Assembly (NCBI GenBank): GCA_017625465.1
Contig: JAGAKS010000001.1
Coordinates: forward strand, 62,001 to 126,000
Source: Clostridia bacterium
Lineage (GTDB): Bacteria > Bacillota > Clostridia > TANB77 > CAG-508
Length of the DNA: 64,000 nt
Reading direction: 5' to 3'
Shown: piece by piece, positions 9,940 to 17,930 of the stretch
Numbering within the stretch: the first letter of the stretch is position 1
Layout of the letters: each line of letters begins with the position of its first letter
The notes under the pieces: generated by a model
Told to the model about the DNA's origin: nothing
Database searches by the model: none
Seen by the model: the letters and a program-made list of their open reading frames with translations, nothing else
Position numbers and translations under genes: made by a program

Positions 9940-9969
9940 ATTATATTCTAATTACAATAGCTTTGTCAA
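9940..9969 (-). promoter_or_regulatory. Distal promoter of the polysaccharide operon
   Basis: A TTGACA box and a TATAAT box with an 18-bp spacer read on the minus strand, giving consensus SigA hexamers. It is tandem to the proximal promoter and back-to-back with the plus-strand promoter of the GNAT gene. Confidence 0.75.
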
Positions 9970-9988
9970 TTATCTGTATTCCATACAT

Positions 9989-10017
9989 TTGAATTTTAAG
10001 CTAATTTGTGCTATAAT
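9989..10017 (+). promoter_or_regulatory. Promoter of the GNAT gene
   Basis: TTGAAT and TATAAT with a 17-bp spacer lie about 33 bp before the ATG at 10051. Confidence 0.75.
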
Positions 10018-10050
10018 ATTATTGCAAAAAAATTTTTGGAGGTGACATCA

Positions 10051-10494
10051 ATGTTAGAAATTCGGAATATGGAAAAAACGGAAATTGATTACAAAATCTT
10101 TAAATCCATGTATGACAATTTAAGCTATATTGATATTGTTCATGTCCCACCAGTTTCACGGTCTTCTCATTTTTCAACCTTTGAGGAGTTCTCTAAATCT
10201 ATAAATACTGCTAATTTTTTATTTATAGTTTTAGATTGCATTGAAATTGGTTATATAATCTTGGATGCTTACTTGAGTGGGGTATGTCAAATTAGAGAAA
10301 TCTACATTATCCCAGCATATCAGCACCGAGGTTATGGACAACAAGTCATGGCAAAATTCATCGCAGACTTAAAGCAAGACTATTCGCTCAAAGTACTAAA
10401 AGTAATTTCCGCCACAATTGCAACCGACAAGTTTTACACAAAATGTGGTTTTCGCTTCGCCTATGGTGATACGTACGAATTTCAGCTTAACTGA
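10051..10494 (+). CDS. GNAT-family N-acetyltransferase
   Basis: The start is placed at the ATG at 10051, because GGAGGTGA lies 8-9 bp before it; an in-frame upstream ATG at 10006 has no such site. The 147-residue product has the acetyl-CoA-binding motif A of GNAT enzymes in REIYIIPAYQHRGYGQQVM (the R/Q-x-x-G-x-G/A pattern as QHRGYGQ) and the late FYTKCGFRFAYG block. It acetylates some amine, but nothing nearby names the substrate. The gene is monocistronic, with its own promoter and a downstream hairpin. It is visibly richer in GC than the polysaccharide operon beside it, which suggests later acquisition. Confidence 0.85.
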   Translation: MLEIRNMEKTEIDYKIFKSMYDNLSYIDIVHVPPVSRSSHFSTFEEFSKSINTANFLFIVLDCIEIGYIILDAYLSGVCQIREIYIIPAYQHRGYGQQVMAKFIADLKQDYSLKVLKVISATIATDKFYTKCGFRFAYGDTYEFQLN

Positions 10495-10504
10495 TGGACA
10501 ACAA

Positions 10505-10549
10505 AAAGCACTGAAATACACTCGATCATAGAGAGTATTTCAGTGCTTT
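10505..10549. terminator. Long hairpin after the GNAT gene
   Basis: A 15-bp perfect stem (AAAGCACTGAAATAC against its complement), extended by ACTC/GAG-type pairing, closes a short loop 10 bp after the GNAT stop. On the minus strand TTTTTGTTG follows the stem, and on the plus strand the T-run is poor. It separates the GNAT gene from the oppositely transcribed small RNA. Confidence 0.7.
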
Positions 10550-10575
10550 GCATTACTATAACATACTTATTGTAT

Positions 10576-10645
10576 AAAAGAAAGAGAAGCAGACTACCAG
10601 TCTACTTCTCCTAGGCATCGTCCGAAGACTTCTGCCGCAATCCTT
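10576..10645 (-). ncRNA. Small structured RNA next to the AbiF-like gene (candidate abiF-type RNA)
   Basis: About 70 nt on the minus strand, with an independent promoter and a terminator. It begins near 10645. At 10614-10636 it folds into a GGCA/TGCC outer stem, a GA-rich internal loop, and a GTC/GAC stem capped by a UUCG tetraloop. It ends in a 12-bp hairpin (10584-10595 with 10599-10610, loop GGU, one G-U pair), then TTTCTTTT. It contains no useful reading frame. It is noticeably more GC-rich than the surrounding DNA, as structured RNAs in AT-rich genomes are. It lies just downstream of, and on the same strand as, the Abi_2 gene. I know of an abiF RNA motif tied to such genes; identity with it is inference. 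Confidence 0.65.
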
Positions 10646-10651
10646 AAATAT

Positions 10652-10680
10652 ATTATAATATATATTATTATTTTATGCAA
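10652..10680 (-). promoter_or_regulatory. Promoter of the small RNA
   Basis: TTGCAT and a perfect TATAAT with a 17-bp spacer on the minus strand. Transcription would start near 10645, at the edge of the structured segment. It lies just after the stop of the AbiF-like gene, so the RNA does not need read-through. Confidence 0.7.
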
Positions 10681-10700
10681 GTTTTTTTATAATATTACAT

Positions 10701-11681
10701 CTATTTTTTTATAAATTTTTTCAAATCATTTAATTTGTTTATATCATCAGTCAAAATAATTTGATTGAATATTGTACTTGGTATTTTTGACTTTAATTCA
10801 TCAATTAACTTATTATAATCATTAACTAATTTGATTAATTCTTTATTAGTTTTTTTCAATTTTTTTAGAATATATGTTACTAAAATTACATAATCAGTAA
10901 TGCATTTAAAATTAACATTTTGTACGTTTGTATCACTTAATATTGCTTTTGATAGTGTCTTATCTATATTTCTATTTTTAAATCTAGCATCAAAAATAAC
11001 ATTGTTATGTGCTATAGAATTTCGTAAATCTTTTATTGCAAATATAATATTTTCTACCAATTTTCCATTAGAATCAAAAGCAATATTTAATCCTATATCT
11101 TTAGATATATCTTGCCTTATTTTTTTGTCAAATGTAGAAATCAAATGTCCAAATTCACCCAAAGTAATAATTTCAAAAATAGCCCATATTGGTATGCTTT
11201 CATCATTTTTTAAATAATGAGCTACAATATTATTATCTGCAACATACGATGTAGCTATAACATTTTGAATTCTATTGAAAGTATCTAATCTTTTTCTATA
11301 TGCACTCTTATATTTATTACTTTGATTAGAATATAACTTATACTCTGTCATAAGATTAGTATAAATTTCACTAAAATTTTCTGTCTTTCCTTCTTGAATA
11401 ATTATTTCCAATGCATAACTTTTTATGGCAGTTTCAATAAACATTACTTGAGAATATAATAATGCTTTTACTTTATTATCGAAATCAATTATTGCCATTA
11501 CTTCTTTAAAATCAGTAATTGGAAGTTTATTTGAAGGCTTTTTAATATATCTATAACCTTTATACCCATGATAATACCCTACACTTTTCAAATGTTGTTT
11601 ATCCAAACTTCCACCAATTTTAATATTGTGTTTATCTCTTAAATATTTCATTAAACCATTTATACTTTTTATTTGCTTCAT
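10701..11681 (-). CDS. AbiD/AbiF-like (Abi_2) HEPN-domain abortive infection protein
   Basis: A 326-residue protein. It opens with a segment typical of Abi_2 proteins: a small N-terminal module with SVGYYHGYKGYRY, then IDFDNKVKALLYSQVMFIETAIKSYA. At 220-225 it carries RNSIAH, an R-x4-H motif that is the RNase active site of HEPN domains. It ends in a Lys-rich helical tail. AbiD/AbiF proteins abort phage infection, probably by cutting RNA. The ribosome site AAGGAG lies before the start. The gene is flanked by its own RNA gene downstream and, 165 bp upstream, by an unrelated HD hydrolase gene. The family is likely; phage defence is by family, not shown here. Confidence 0.8.
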   Translation of the reverse strand: MKQIKSINGLMKYLRDKHNIKIGGSLDKQHLKSVGYYHGYKGYRYIKKPSNKLPITDFKEVMAIIDFDNKVKALLYSQVMFIETAIKSYALEIIIQEGKTENFSEIYTNLMTEYKLYSNQSNKYKSAYRKRLDTFNRIQNVIATSYVADNNIVAHYLKNDESIPIWAIFEIITLGEFGHLISTFDKKIRQDISKDIGLNIAFDSNGKLVENIIFAIKDLRNSIAHNNVIFDARFKNRNIDKTLSKAILSDTNVQNVNFKCITDYVILVTYILKKLKKTNKELIKLVNDYNKLIDELKSKIPSTIFNQIILTDDINKLNDLKKFIKK

Positions 11682-11809
11682 CCATTATCTCCTTAAGTTA
11701 AAGTAAAAACATACCATCTACTAACATAATTTAATACATAATATCACATTTTCATTGGCAAGTCTATATAATTTACTATCAAATTACTATCAACTTTAAG
11801 AGAATAGCA

Positions 11810-11836
11810 ACAGGAGGCCTCATTGAAGCCTCCTGT
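11810..11836 (-). terminator. Terminator of the HD hydrolase gene
   Basis: ACAGGAGGC pairs with GCCTCCTGT around a 9-nt loop, just after the stop of the HD gene. The following T-content is moderate only. Confidence 0.65.
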
Positions 11837-11846
11837 CTTTGACAAA

Positions 11847-12974
11847 TTACATATTCAATTTTTTCGCATAGTCCTCGAAGTACTTGTGAACCTCTACATA
11901 TAGGTCGGTTGCATCATCGTTGAGTGTTCTTGAAATTGCGCCAACAAAATACGTATCACGAGTTCCTGCCACCAAATTACGATAGCACTCACAATCAGCA
12001 GACAGATAATCTGCCTCCTTTACCTTCTTCTTGTAGGCGGCATTGCTCTCATCTTCAAACATAACTGCTTTCAATGCATCAGCAAGATACTCCGGCACTA
12101 CAGAATACAAATACTTTTTAAGCATCTCTTCTTCATACTGCTCAGTTGCCTTTCTGAACCCAGGAATCTTATCCTTGATAGGAGATGGGATATCCTTTGT
12201 CCATACCTCTGCTACATCATGGAAGATACCCATGAAGAACATTCTGGTTGCATACTCCTCATCAAAATCTCTCTCATCAAGAGCCATAAGGTATGCAAAC
12301 ACTGCTGTATCAAAGAGATGTCCCAAAACAGAACACTCTATATTGTAACAGCAAGTTGCCCACCGATTCTGATTACGAAGTTTTGAAAGCTTCTGGAACA
12401 GCTTGAAAAATGCAGATTCCGTATTCGTAAACTCACGTACAGCAGGAATATCTCTGTATGCCTCCAAAGATCTCTCAATCTCCTGGAACTTTACGAATTC
12501 ATTAGAGCAATTCTTCTGTTCAAGCAGCTCGATATACGTTGCAATCTTAGTTGCTGCCTGATAGATGCGACTCTCATACTCTCCGATACCATGACTGATA
12601 AATTCTGCGAAATTCTCATCCGTCTTTTCTGCAATAATGCTAACTGTAACCCTCTGGAATTCCTTCTTACTGATACCGCTAATCTCACAAATCTCGTTAA
12701 GCTTATGCTCAGGTGTGTCATAGTAAACATATACCTTCGTAAAAGCACGGTTGATAGCAATCTTAGGGAACTGCTCGTAGCAAATCGATTTGCCAGCATG
12801 TTCTTCTGTATTAGCAATAAAGAAAGCAATCATGGTGTTCAGCGCCTGCTTGGAAAGCTCGTTGTACTTCTGCTGGGTTGCGAAATCGGTCCATCTTCTC
12901 AGACAATTTAACCGAGTAAAAACATCTACGCAACCTTTCACATCATTAAATGTAATTTTCTTTGTCATATCCAT
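11847..12974 (-). CDS. YfbR-like HD-domain nucleotidase/hydrolase
   Basis: A 375-residue protein. The C-terminal half is an HD phosphohydrolase of the YfbR / 5'-deoxynucleotidase type. It has R205-W206 in NRWATCC, the metal-ligand H219 in SVLGHLFDT, H252-D253 in GIFHDVAEVW, and the next conserved block IPSPIKDKI. YfbR enzymes hydrolyse deoxynucleoside monophosphates. The N-terminal 190 residues look like a second, degenerate helical domain of similar layout, so the protein is about twice the length of YfbR. The gene has its own promoter, AGGAGG site and terminator. It is clearly more GC-rich (about 45% in a sampled stretch) than its surroundings, which suggests horizontal acquisition. Confidence 0.8.
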   Translation of the reverse strand: MDMTKKITFNDVKGCVDVFTRLNCLRRWTDFATQQKYNELSKQALNTMIAFFIANTEEHAGKSICYEQFPKIAINRAFTKVYVYYDTPEHKLNEICEISGISKKEFQRVTVSIIAEKTDENFAEFISHGIGEYESRIYQAATKIATYIELLEQKNCSNEFVKFQEIERSLEAYRDIPAVREFTNTESAFFKLFQKLSKLRNQNRWATCCYNIECSVLGHLFDTAVFAYLMALDERDFDEEYATRMFFMGIFHDVAEVWTKDIPSPIKDKIPGFRKATEQYEEEMLKKYLYSVVPEYLADALKAVMFEDESNAAYKKKVKEADYLSADCECYRNLVAGTRDTYFVGAISRTLNDDATDLYVEVHKYFEDYAKKLNM

Positions 12975-13058
12975 AATACCTCCTCTAAAATTATTTGTCT
13001 CCTGTCTAGCTCAAAAAAGTCACGCAAGGAAGACTATCTAATATATGAATACAATTTA

Positions 13059-13087
13059 ATTATACCACCAAATTCGATTTTTTTCAA
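13059..13087 (-). promoter_or_regulatory. Promoter of the HD hydrolase gene
   Basis: TTGAAA and TATAAT with a 17-bp spacer on the minus strand, leaving a 5' leader of about 75 nt before the ATG at 12974. Confidence 0.75.
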
Positions 13088-13112
13088 CTTTAGTGGTACT
13101 CTTAGGCAATAT

Positions 13113-13886
13113 TCAATTATTTTTTATATATTCGATTACTTCTATATCGCTGTTTTTACTTCTTTCGCACATAACTTCGTAAACTTTATCTCTCAAACCT
13201 TTTCTTGCTTCATGTCTTTCCAAAGAAGCATCTGGAAAAAATGGTCCGTCAACATAAGTGACTATTTTCACCTTTTTATTATCTTTACCATAAGCCTTAT
13301 ATGTATTGGTAATAGCAAAAGCTGGAACGTTTAAATCTACTGCATATTTAAAAGAGCCATCTATAAATGGTCTAATTTTTGTATAATACGGCCATATATG
13401 AGCTTCTGGAAAAATTGTAACTGCATTACCTTTTTCTATTCTATATTTTATATGTTTCAAAAAGTTTTCTCTAGATATTCTATCACCTGGAAGTGGTATT
13501 GCACCTAGCATTTGAACGAAATTACCCAAACCTTTTATAGAAACATTCTCAGGATTTACTATAAAAAAGTTTCTTTTTGGATACATACAATTACTAGTTA
13601 TAAAAGTATCAGCAAAGGCTTGTGTATGGTTTCCATACACAAAATAGCCTTGCTTTTTATATGGCTTTAATTTCTCTTTTCCGACATAAGTAATTCTAAA
13701 CTTTATTTTAGAATAAATAACTTTTATTGGAACAGTCAAAACATTTTGAAAAAGTATAGAAAACATTTCCCAAATAATGCCATGTTTATATTTATAATTT
13801 TTATCAATAACTCTGGGCTCAATTTTTGCAGTTGAAAATTCATTATTTAATTCATCATCATAATAAATAACTTTTCTATTTTCCAT
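13113..13886 (-). CDS. PlsC-like lysophospholipid acyltransferase
   Basis: A start at the ATG at 13886 gives 257 residues; it overlaps the end of the upstream fusion gene by 11 bp, which suggests coupled translation. The product has the glycerolipid acyltransferase motifs: NHTQAFAD (residues 86-93, an H-x5-D form instead of the usual H-x4-D) and FPEAHIWPYY in place of the PEGTR block. Such variants occur in a Firmicute subgroup. It would transfer an acyl chain to a lysolipid or glycolipid. Context with a GT8-PlsC fusion and a second GT8 points to a shared glycolipid or lipid-anchor pathway, which is an inference. Confidence 0.85.
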   Translation of the reverse strand: MENRKVIYYDDELNNEFSTAKIEPRVIDKNYKYKHGIIWEMFSILFQNVLTVPIKVIYSKIKFRITYVGKEKLKPYKKQGYFVYGNHTQAFADTFITSNCMYPKRNFFIVNPENVSIKGLGNFVQMLGAIPLPGDRISRENFLKHIKYRIEKGNAVTIFPEAHIWPYYTKIRPFIDGSFKYAVDLNVPAFAITNTYKAYGKDNKKVKIVTYVDGPFFPDASLERHEARKGLRDKVYEVMCERSKNSDIEVIEYIKNN

Positions 13887-15678
13887 CTTCTTTCTCTTTC
13901 TTTGTAGTATATTCAAGTGGAATTTCATAAAAATCTTCATATATGTTTTTCCATACTTCAGCATTCTTTTCTAACATTTTCTTAGAATTTTCTTTTTCTG
14001 ATAATTCTGCTTCTGGATAAATTGGCTTTTCAATATTTATTGTATATTCTTGAATTGGAAAACCATCATCTCCAATAATGTCTGTATCTTGCATAGTTAT
14101 AAATATTGGAATTACTGGCACATTATTTCTAGCTGCAAAACGATAAGCCCCTGGTTTTAATGGCTTTGGTTTTCTATAATTCCACCACATACTTTGCTCT
14201 GGATAAATAAGTATAAAATCATTTCTTTGTAAAATTGTATCAACTGCCTTCATAAATTCAACCATAGTATTAGTATTTGAGCTAAGTGGTAAAGTATCAC
14301 AATTTCTAAAGAAGAATCCATATAATCCAGGGAAATTAGTATAATTTCCTTCTCTTATAACTTTATATAATTTTTTTGTTTTATTTTGTTTTGACTCTCT
14401 AAAAACCTCTTCTATTGCAAAAGAATCAAATGGATTGAAATGATTGCAAGTAATAATTGCACCAGAAGACACAGCTTGCAAGTTTTCCATTCCTATAATA
14501 TTTCTAATAATCAACTTGTTCTCTTTAATAAGTTCATCTAAAAATTTAGCTCCAACTTTATTTGCAATTCTACTTTTTAACCTACTATAACTTTTTTCAT
14601 TAAGATAATCTACATCTTCTGGCATTAACGTAGGTGCTTCTGGATCATCCTCAACATCTATGTCAAAAGTACCGTTTCTTTCAAATTCTTCAATTTTCTT
14701 TAATATCTTTAACCTTTGGTCTCGTTTTTCTGGGTCAAATTCTTTCATTTTATTTTCTCTATCATCACCTACACAGCTGGTTTCATACACAGCTAATTCT
14801 TTAAGCTTTTTGAATTGCTCCATATCTCTAAAACGTTCTTCTTCTGTATAATTATCTTTTACATAATTTATTTGCTCCAAATATTCTGTATTTTTAGCAT
14901 ATTTCCAAAAATGCTCTTGATACATAATATTCTCAAAATGCCAAGGTTTATACGCTAGATTAAAATGAATAATTTTTATATCTTCATCATCAATATTTTC
15001 ATTTGGAATTGGCATTCTGTTCCATATACCTGGAATTATTTTAACTCTACCTTTACAAAGTCTATTTAAATAATCTTGATCTTGCGCTACTGTAAACTTC
15101 ATTGTACCTAATAAATACATAAATTTAGATTGAAAATCAAATCTTCTCATTTCATCCAAATTCATTACCAAAATTCCAGCATTAAAATAATTTTTATAAC
15201 TACTTGTTCCCACTACTCTTTCTACATAATCTTGAAATTGCTTTACACTTTGAACCGCATCATCTGGAGCAGCAGCTAGTAATTTTCCTTTTATATCGAT
15301 ATTATATAGTTCAGATATATCTCCTAAAATAACTGTATCGCTATCTAAATAAATTACCTTATCATATTGTGGATATAAATTAGGAATAAACAATCTAAAA
15401 TATGTTGTTTTAGTATAATAATCACGTGTATATAACTTATCTTTAACTTCGTTAATGTAGTAATTTAAATCAACAAATTCTATATTTATATTTTCTCTAT
15501 TATATTTTGATATTTTTTTCTTGTTTTCTTCAGAAATACTAGTATAAAGTATTTTTATTGAATAATAGAATTTTTCTGAAGAATTTGCGATTAAAGATTC
15601 TAAAGTAACCGCTAAAAATGGTATATAACCATCATCTACCGCAAAAAATATTGGTATAACTGGTAAATTATTCTCCAT
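13876..15678 (-). CDS. GT8 glycosyltransferase fused to a PlsC-like acyltransferase
   Basis: From the ATG at 15678 (good AAGGAG site) the product has 600 residues. An in-frame ATG 21 bp upstream lies inside the previous gene and lacks a site. The N-terminal domain (about 1-270) is a GT8 enzyme: PIFFAVDDGYIPFLAVTLES, a DSD metal motif at 112-114 (VIYLDSDTVI) and NAGILVMNLDEMR. A linker of about 100 residues with helical and acidic stretches follows. The C-terminal domain (about 370-590) is PlsC-like: NHFNPFDSFA near 410 (H-x4-D) and IYPEQSMWW near 505. One chain thus joins sugar transfer and acyl transfer. It sits one base after the preceding GT8 gene. Confidence 0.85.
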   Translation of the reverse strand: MENNLPVIPIFFAVDDGYIPFLAVTLESLIANSSEKFYYSIKILYTSISEENKKKISKYNRENINIEFVDLNYYINEVKDKLYTRDYYTKTTYFRLFIPNLYPQYDKVIYLDSDTVILGDISELYNIDIKGKLLAAAPDDAVQSVKQFQDYVERVVGTSSYKNYFNAGILVMNLDEMRRFDFQSKFMYLLGTMKFTVAQDQDYLNRLCKGRVKIIPGIWNRMPIPNENIDDEDIKIIHFNLAYKPWHFENIMYQEHFWKYAKNTEYLEQINYVKDNYTEEERFRDMEQFKKLKELAVYETSCVGDDRENKMKEFDPEKRDQRLKILKKIEEFERNGTFDIDVEDDPEAPTLMPEDVDYLNEKSYSRLKSRIANKVGAKFLDELIKENKLIIRNIIGMENLQAVSSGAIITCNHFNPFDSFAIEEVFRESKQNKTKKLYKVIREGNYTNFPGLYGFFFRNCDTLPLSSNTNTMVEFMKAVDTILQRNDFILIYPEQSMWWNYRKPKPLKPGAYRFAARNNVPVIPIFITMQDTDIIGDDGFPIQEYTINIEKPIYPEAELSEKENSKKMLEKNAEVWKNIYEDFYEIPLEYTTKKEKEDGK

Positions 15679-15679
15679 A

Positions 15680-16510
15680 TTAATATTCTCCTTTTTCAAA
15701 TTTTTCTTTTAATATTTGATATTCTTTTAAATCATCATCAAAAGCATGGCATTTTAAAACTTTATGTACCTCTTCTACTTGCCATTGCTTATAGTTTTCA
15801 GTTCGAGGATATGGTAGCCATAACATCCTTTTACTAAAATGACATATAACAGTATTTTTATTATTAAAACTTGATTGATTATTAAATTTTTTAGGTAATA
15901 TAAGCCTTTTGGTGCTCTGCCAATAAATAGCATCTTGGTCCGCAAATAGCATTTTTCTAGTTCTTAACATATTTCTAGCTTTTTCAAACAACTTTGTTTC
16001 TCTAGCTTTTTTCATATTTAAAAGTAGCATACCTGCATTTATATAATCCCATCTAATAATTTTAGAACCATACTTTTCTTTAACAGCTGCATATTCATAA
16101 TCTGTAATATCTATGTTGTATAACTTGGAAATATCATCTCCAGCCATCATATCTATATCTAAATACAAAAGTTTATCTGGCATATTAGGTACTAAATCCG
16201 CTAAAAGTCTAAGCAAAGTATATGGCGTACAATATGCAGTTTCATTTTTTCCATTTCCAAATTCTTTTTCATAAATTTTAGTTACATCAATTTTTTGTAC
16301 TTGATTTTCTTTATTTTTAGATTTTACCACCTTATTCAAAAACTGAACTTGCATATCTGTAATTGCTGTATATTCGGGTTTTATTCTAGTTAAATCCATT
16401 GTAAAAATATAACAATTAATACTGTCTTTTGTTCTATTAGTAATAGATATAAGCTCTGTTAATGCTCCATCAAATACCTTTTCATTACCACATAATAATA
16501 TATTTATCAT
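15680..16510 (-). CDS. Glycosyltransferase family 8
   Basis: A 276-residue GT8 protein (LgtC/GspA/glycogenin-like GT-A fold). The DxD metal site is D118-I-D120 in KLLYLDIDMMAGDD. WDYINAGMLLLNMKKAR is the second GT8 signature, and VICHFSKRMLWLPY resembles the late conserved HF/HY..KPW block. A retaining hexosyl transfer from a nucleotide sugar is expected. It starts a three-gene minus-strand operon: GT8, GT8-PlsC fusion, PlsC. The TAA stop and the next ATG are separated by a single base. Acceptor unknown. Confidence 0.85.
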   Translation of the reverse strand: MINILLCGNEKVFDGALTELISITNRTKDSINCYIFTMDLTRIKPEYTAITDMQVQFLNKVVKSKNKENQVQKIDVTKIYEKEFGNGKNETAYCTPYTLLRLLADLVPNMPDKLLYLDIDMMAGDDISKLYNIDITDYEYAAVKEKYGSKIIRWDYINAGMLLLNMKKARETKLFEKARNMLRTRKMLFADQDAIYWQSTKRLILPKKFNNQSSFNNKNTVICHFSKRMLWLPYPRTENYKQWQVEEVHKVLKCHAFDDDLKEYQILKEKFEKGEY

Positions 16511-16594
16511 ATTTTTCCCTCAAAACATATTTTTATCAAAGAACATTGTATCATATATGCAAATAAATTTCTAGTAGGGTATTTCATTAGATAC

Positions 16595-16623
16595 AAAAAA
16601 CAGGCTCCTTTTTAAGAAACCTG
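16595..16623 (-). terminator. Terminator of the unknown gene at 16664-17317
   Basis: On the minus strand CAGGTTTCTT pairs with AAGGAGCCTG (10 bp including three G-U pairs, loop AAA), followed by TTTTTT. Confidence 0.75.
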
Positions 16624-16663
16624 CTCTTTGCTTGCCATTAGCTGACAAAAAATCGTGTTTTAG

Positions 16664-17317
16664 TTACCATGCCGGCTGTACAAGACCAAAGTCCAGATAA
16701 TCATTTTGCATAAGACAAATCAAACATGTATAATTTGCCCCATCAATCTCTGACCAAATAATCTCAACCGCTGTGCGTTCTTCACCAATAAGCTTGTTCT
16801 TCAATTTTTGCTTTTCACTCCATCTTAGCTCATGACCATCACGTGCTTGCAAATATAAATACTCCACTCCATCAATAATGTAAATTCCATATTTAACATT
16901 TGCATATTCGCCATTCAGTTCATGAAGCTCCTTTGCCGGAATAATGTTAAGTACAAAACTATACGGATATTGAAATTCCCATATATGATATACTTCTTCA
17001 ACATCCACTACCTCGCATTCTGGAGGAAACACTTCTAAGGCTACTTCTTTCCACAGACCAATACTATGCAGAATCTCTAACTTTTCGTTATATGTTGGTT
17101 CATGCATATATTCCTTAGGAGGTCTTGCTTTGCTAATGCCTAGCTTTTCACAACCAATTACAAAGTGTTTAATCTTCTCTCCATGCAAAAACTCACTAGC
17201 TCCAGGAGCACCAGCATCTAAACAGTTCCAAGAGTATTTTTCGGTTAATGCACTATATAATTCAAGCTTTGTTTGACCATTTGCACTATACCGAAGTTGT
17301 TCTTTTTTGAAATTCAT
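16664..17317 (-). CDS. Uncharacterised protein (DUF7694-like tail)
   Basis: A 217-residue soluble protein with no membrane segment. The C-terminal third (YLQARDGHELRWSEKQKLKN, then GEERTAVEIIWSE) resembles a small domain I associate with DUF7694, often found in genes of mobile elements. The rest is not recognised. It is monocistronic with its own terminator and lies beside a tRNA-Leu gene. GC content and codon choice are higher than in the flanking GT8 operon, consistent with acquisition. Family assignment is from memory and only moderately sure. No function is proposed. Confidence 0.6.
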   Translation of the reverse strand: MNFKKEQLRYSANGQTKLELYSALTEKYSWNCLDAGAPGASEFLHGEKIKHFVIGCEKLGISKARPPKEYMHEPTYNEKLEILHSIGLWKEVALEVFPPECEVVDVEEVYHIWEFQYPYSFVLNIIPAKELHELNGEYANVKYGIYIIDGVEYLYLQARDGHELRWSEKQKLKNKLIGEERTAVEIIWSEIDGANYTCLICLMQNDYLDFGLVQPAW

Positions 17318-17454
17318 GGAATTTTCACGACCTTTCTATATTTTTAGATAAAAATATTATAACACATTTTCAAAATTATGTAAACATTGCCAGTAAAGAA
17401 CATTTCTATACATTTTCTAAATAAAAAAATATTTAAAAAACTTTATAAAAAATG

Positions 17455-17483
17455 TTGACAAATAAAAATATAAATTGTATAAT
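17455..17483 (+). promoter_or_regulatory. Promoter of tRNA-Leu
   Basis: Perfect TTGACA and TATAAT hexamers with a 17-bp spacer, ending about 38 bp before the mature tRNA. Confidence 0.85.
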
Positions 17484-17520
17484 AGCTTATGTCAGTTGAG
17501 AAACTGACTTGCCAGTAAAT

Positions 17521-17608
17521 GCAGATGTGGCGGAACTGGCAGACGCACAGGACTTAAAATCCTGCGGTTGAATAAACCGTGCCGGTTCGATTCCGGCCAT
17601 CTGCACCA
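17521..17608 (+). tRNA. tRNA-Leu (anticodon UAA)
   Basis: An 88-nt cloverleaf with encoded CCA. The acceptor stem pairs GCAGATG with CATCTGC. The D arm is GGCGGAACTGGCAGACGC. The anticodon stem CAGGA/TCCTG frames CTTAAAA, with UAA at positions 34-36. There is a long variable arm, as in Leu tRNAs, and the T arm CCGGTTCGATTCCGG is perfect. Confidence 0.95.
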
Positions 17609-17637
17609 AGATTGAGTGAAAACTCAATCTTTTTTTT
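17609..17637 (+). terminator. Terminator of tRNA-Leu
   Basis: AGATTGAGT pairs with ACTCAATCT around a 4-nt loop, followed by TTTTTTT, directly after the CCA end. Confidence 0.9.
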
Positions 17638-17752
17638 ATTTTTCAACGTTATTCAACATTACCCAAAAGCATTGATATTACTGGTGTACACGTCTTTATT
17701 CTATTTTTTCCTAATTCAACATTATTTAAAATTATTGAATATTATTTATGAT

Positions 17753-17786
17753 TTGTTACCCTTTTTGTTACCCCCATTTGTTACCC
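17753..17786. repeat. Three direct repeats TTGTTACCC beside tRNA-Leu
   Basis: Exact copies of TTGTTACCC begin at 17753, 17765 and 17778 (12- and 13-bp spacing). They lie in a gene-free stretch of about 290 bp (17640-17930) downstream of the tRNA. They may be a relic of an integrase arm site or attachment region of an element that once used the tRNA. No integrase gene adjoins them. Nothing else was seen in the stretch. Confidence 0.5.
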
Positions 17787-17930
17787 ACTAAAAAATAACC
17801 TTTGTATTGCTTTCGTATCAAGGGTTATATCAATTTGCTAGTCAAACTATTTGCAATGTTTTTTATAAAATATATTAAAATTGTATGAAAAATATAATAT
17901 ATATAAAGTGTAAAAAGGAGAAAATATATT

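Noticed and set aside
12491..12911. Open frames of 106-112 codons on both strands
   Set aside because: They overlap the well-supported HD hydrolase gene and have no start signals; higher GC lengthens chance frames there.
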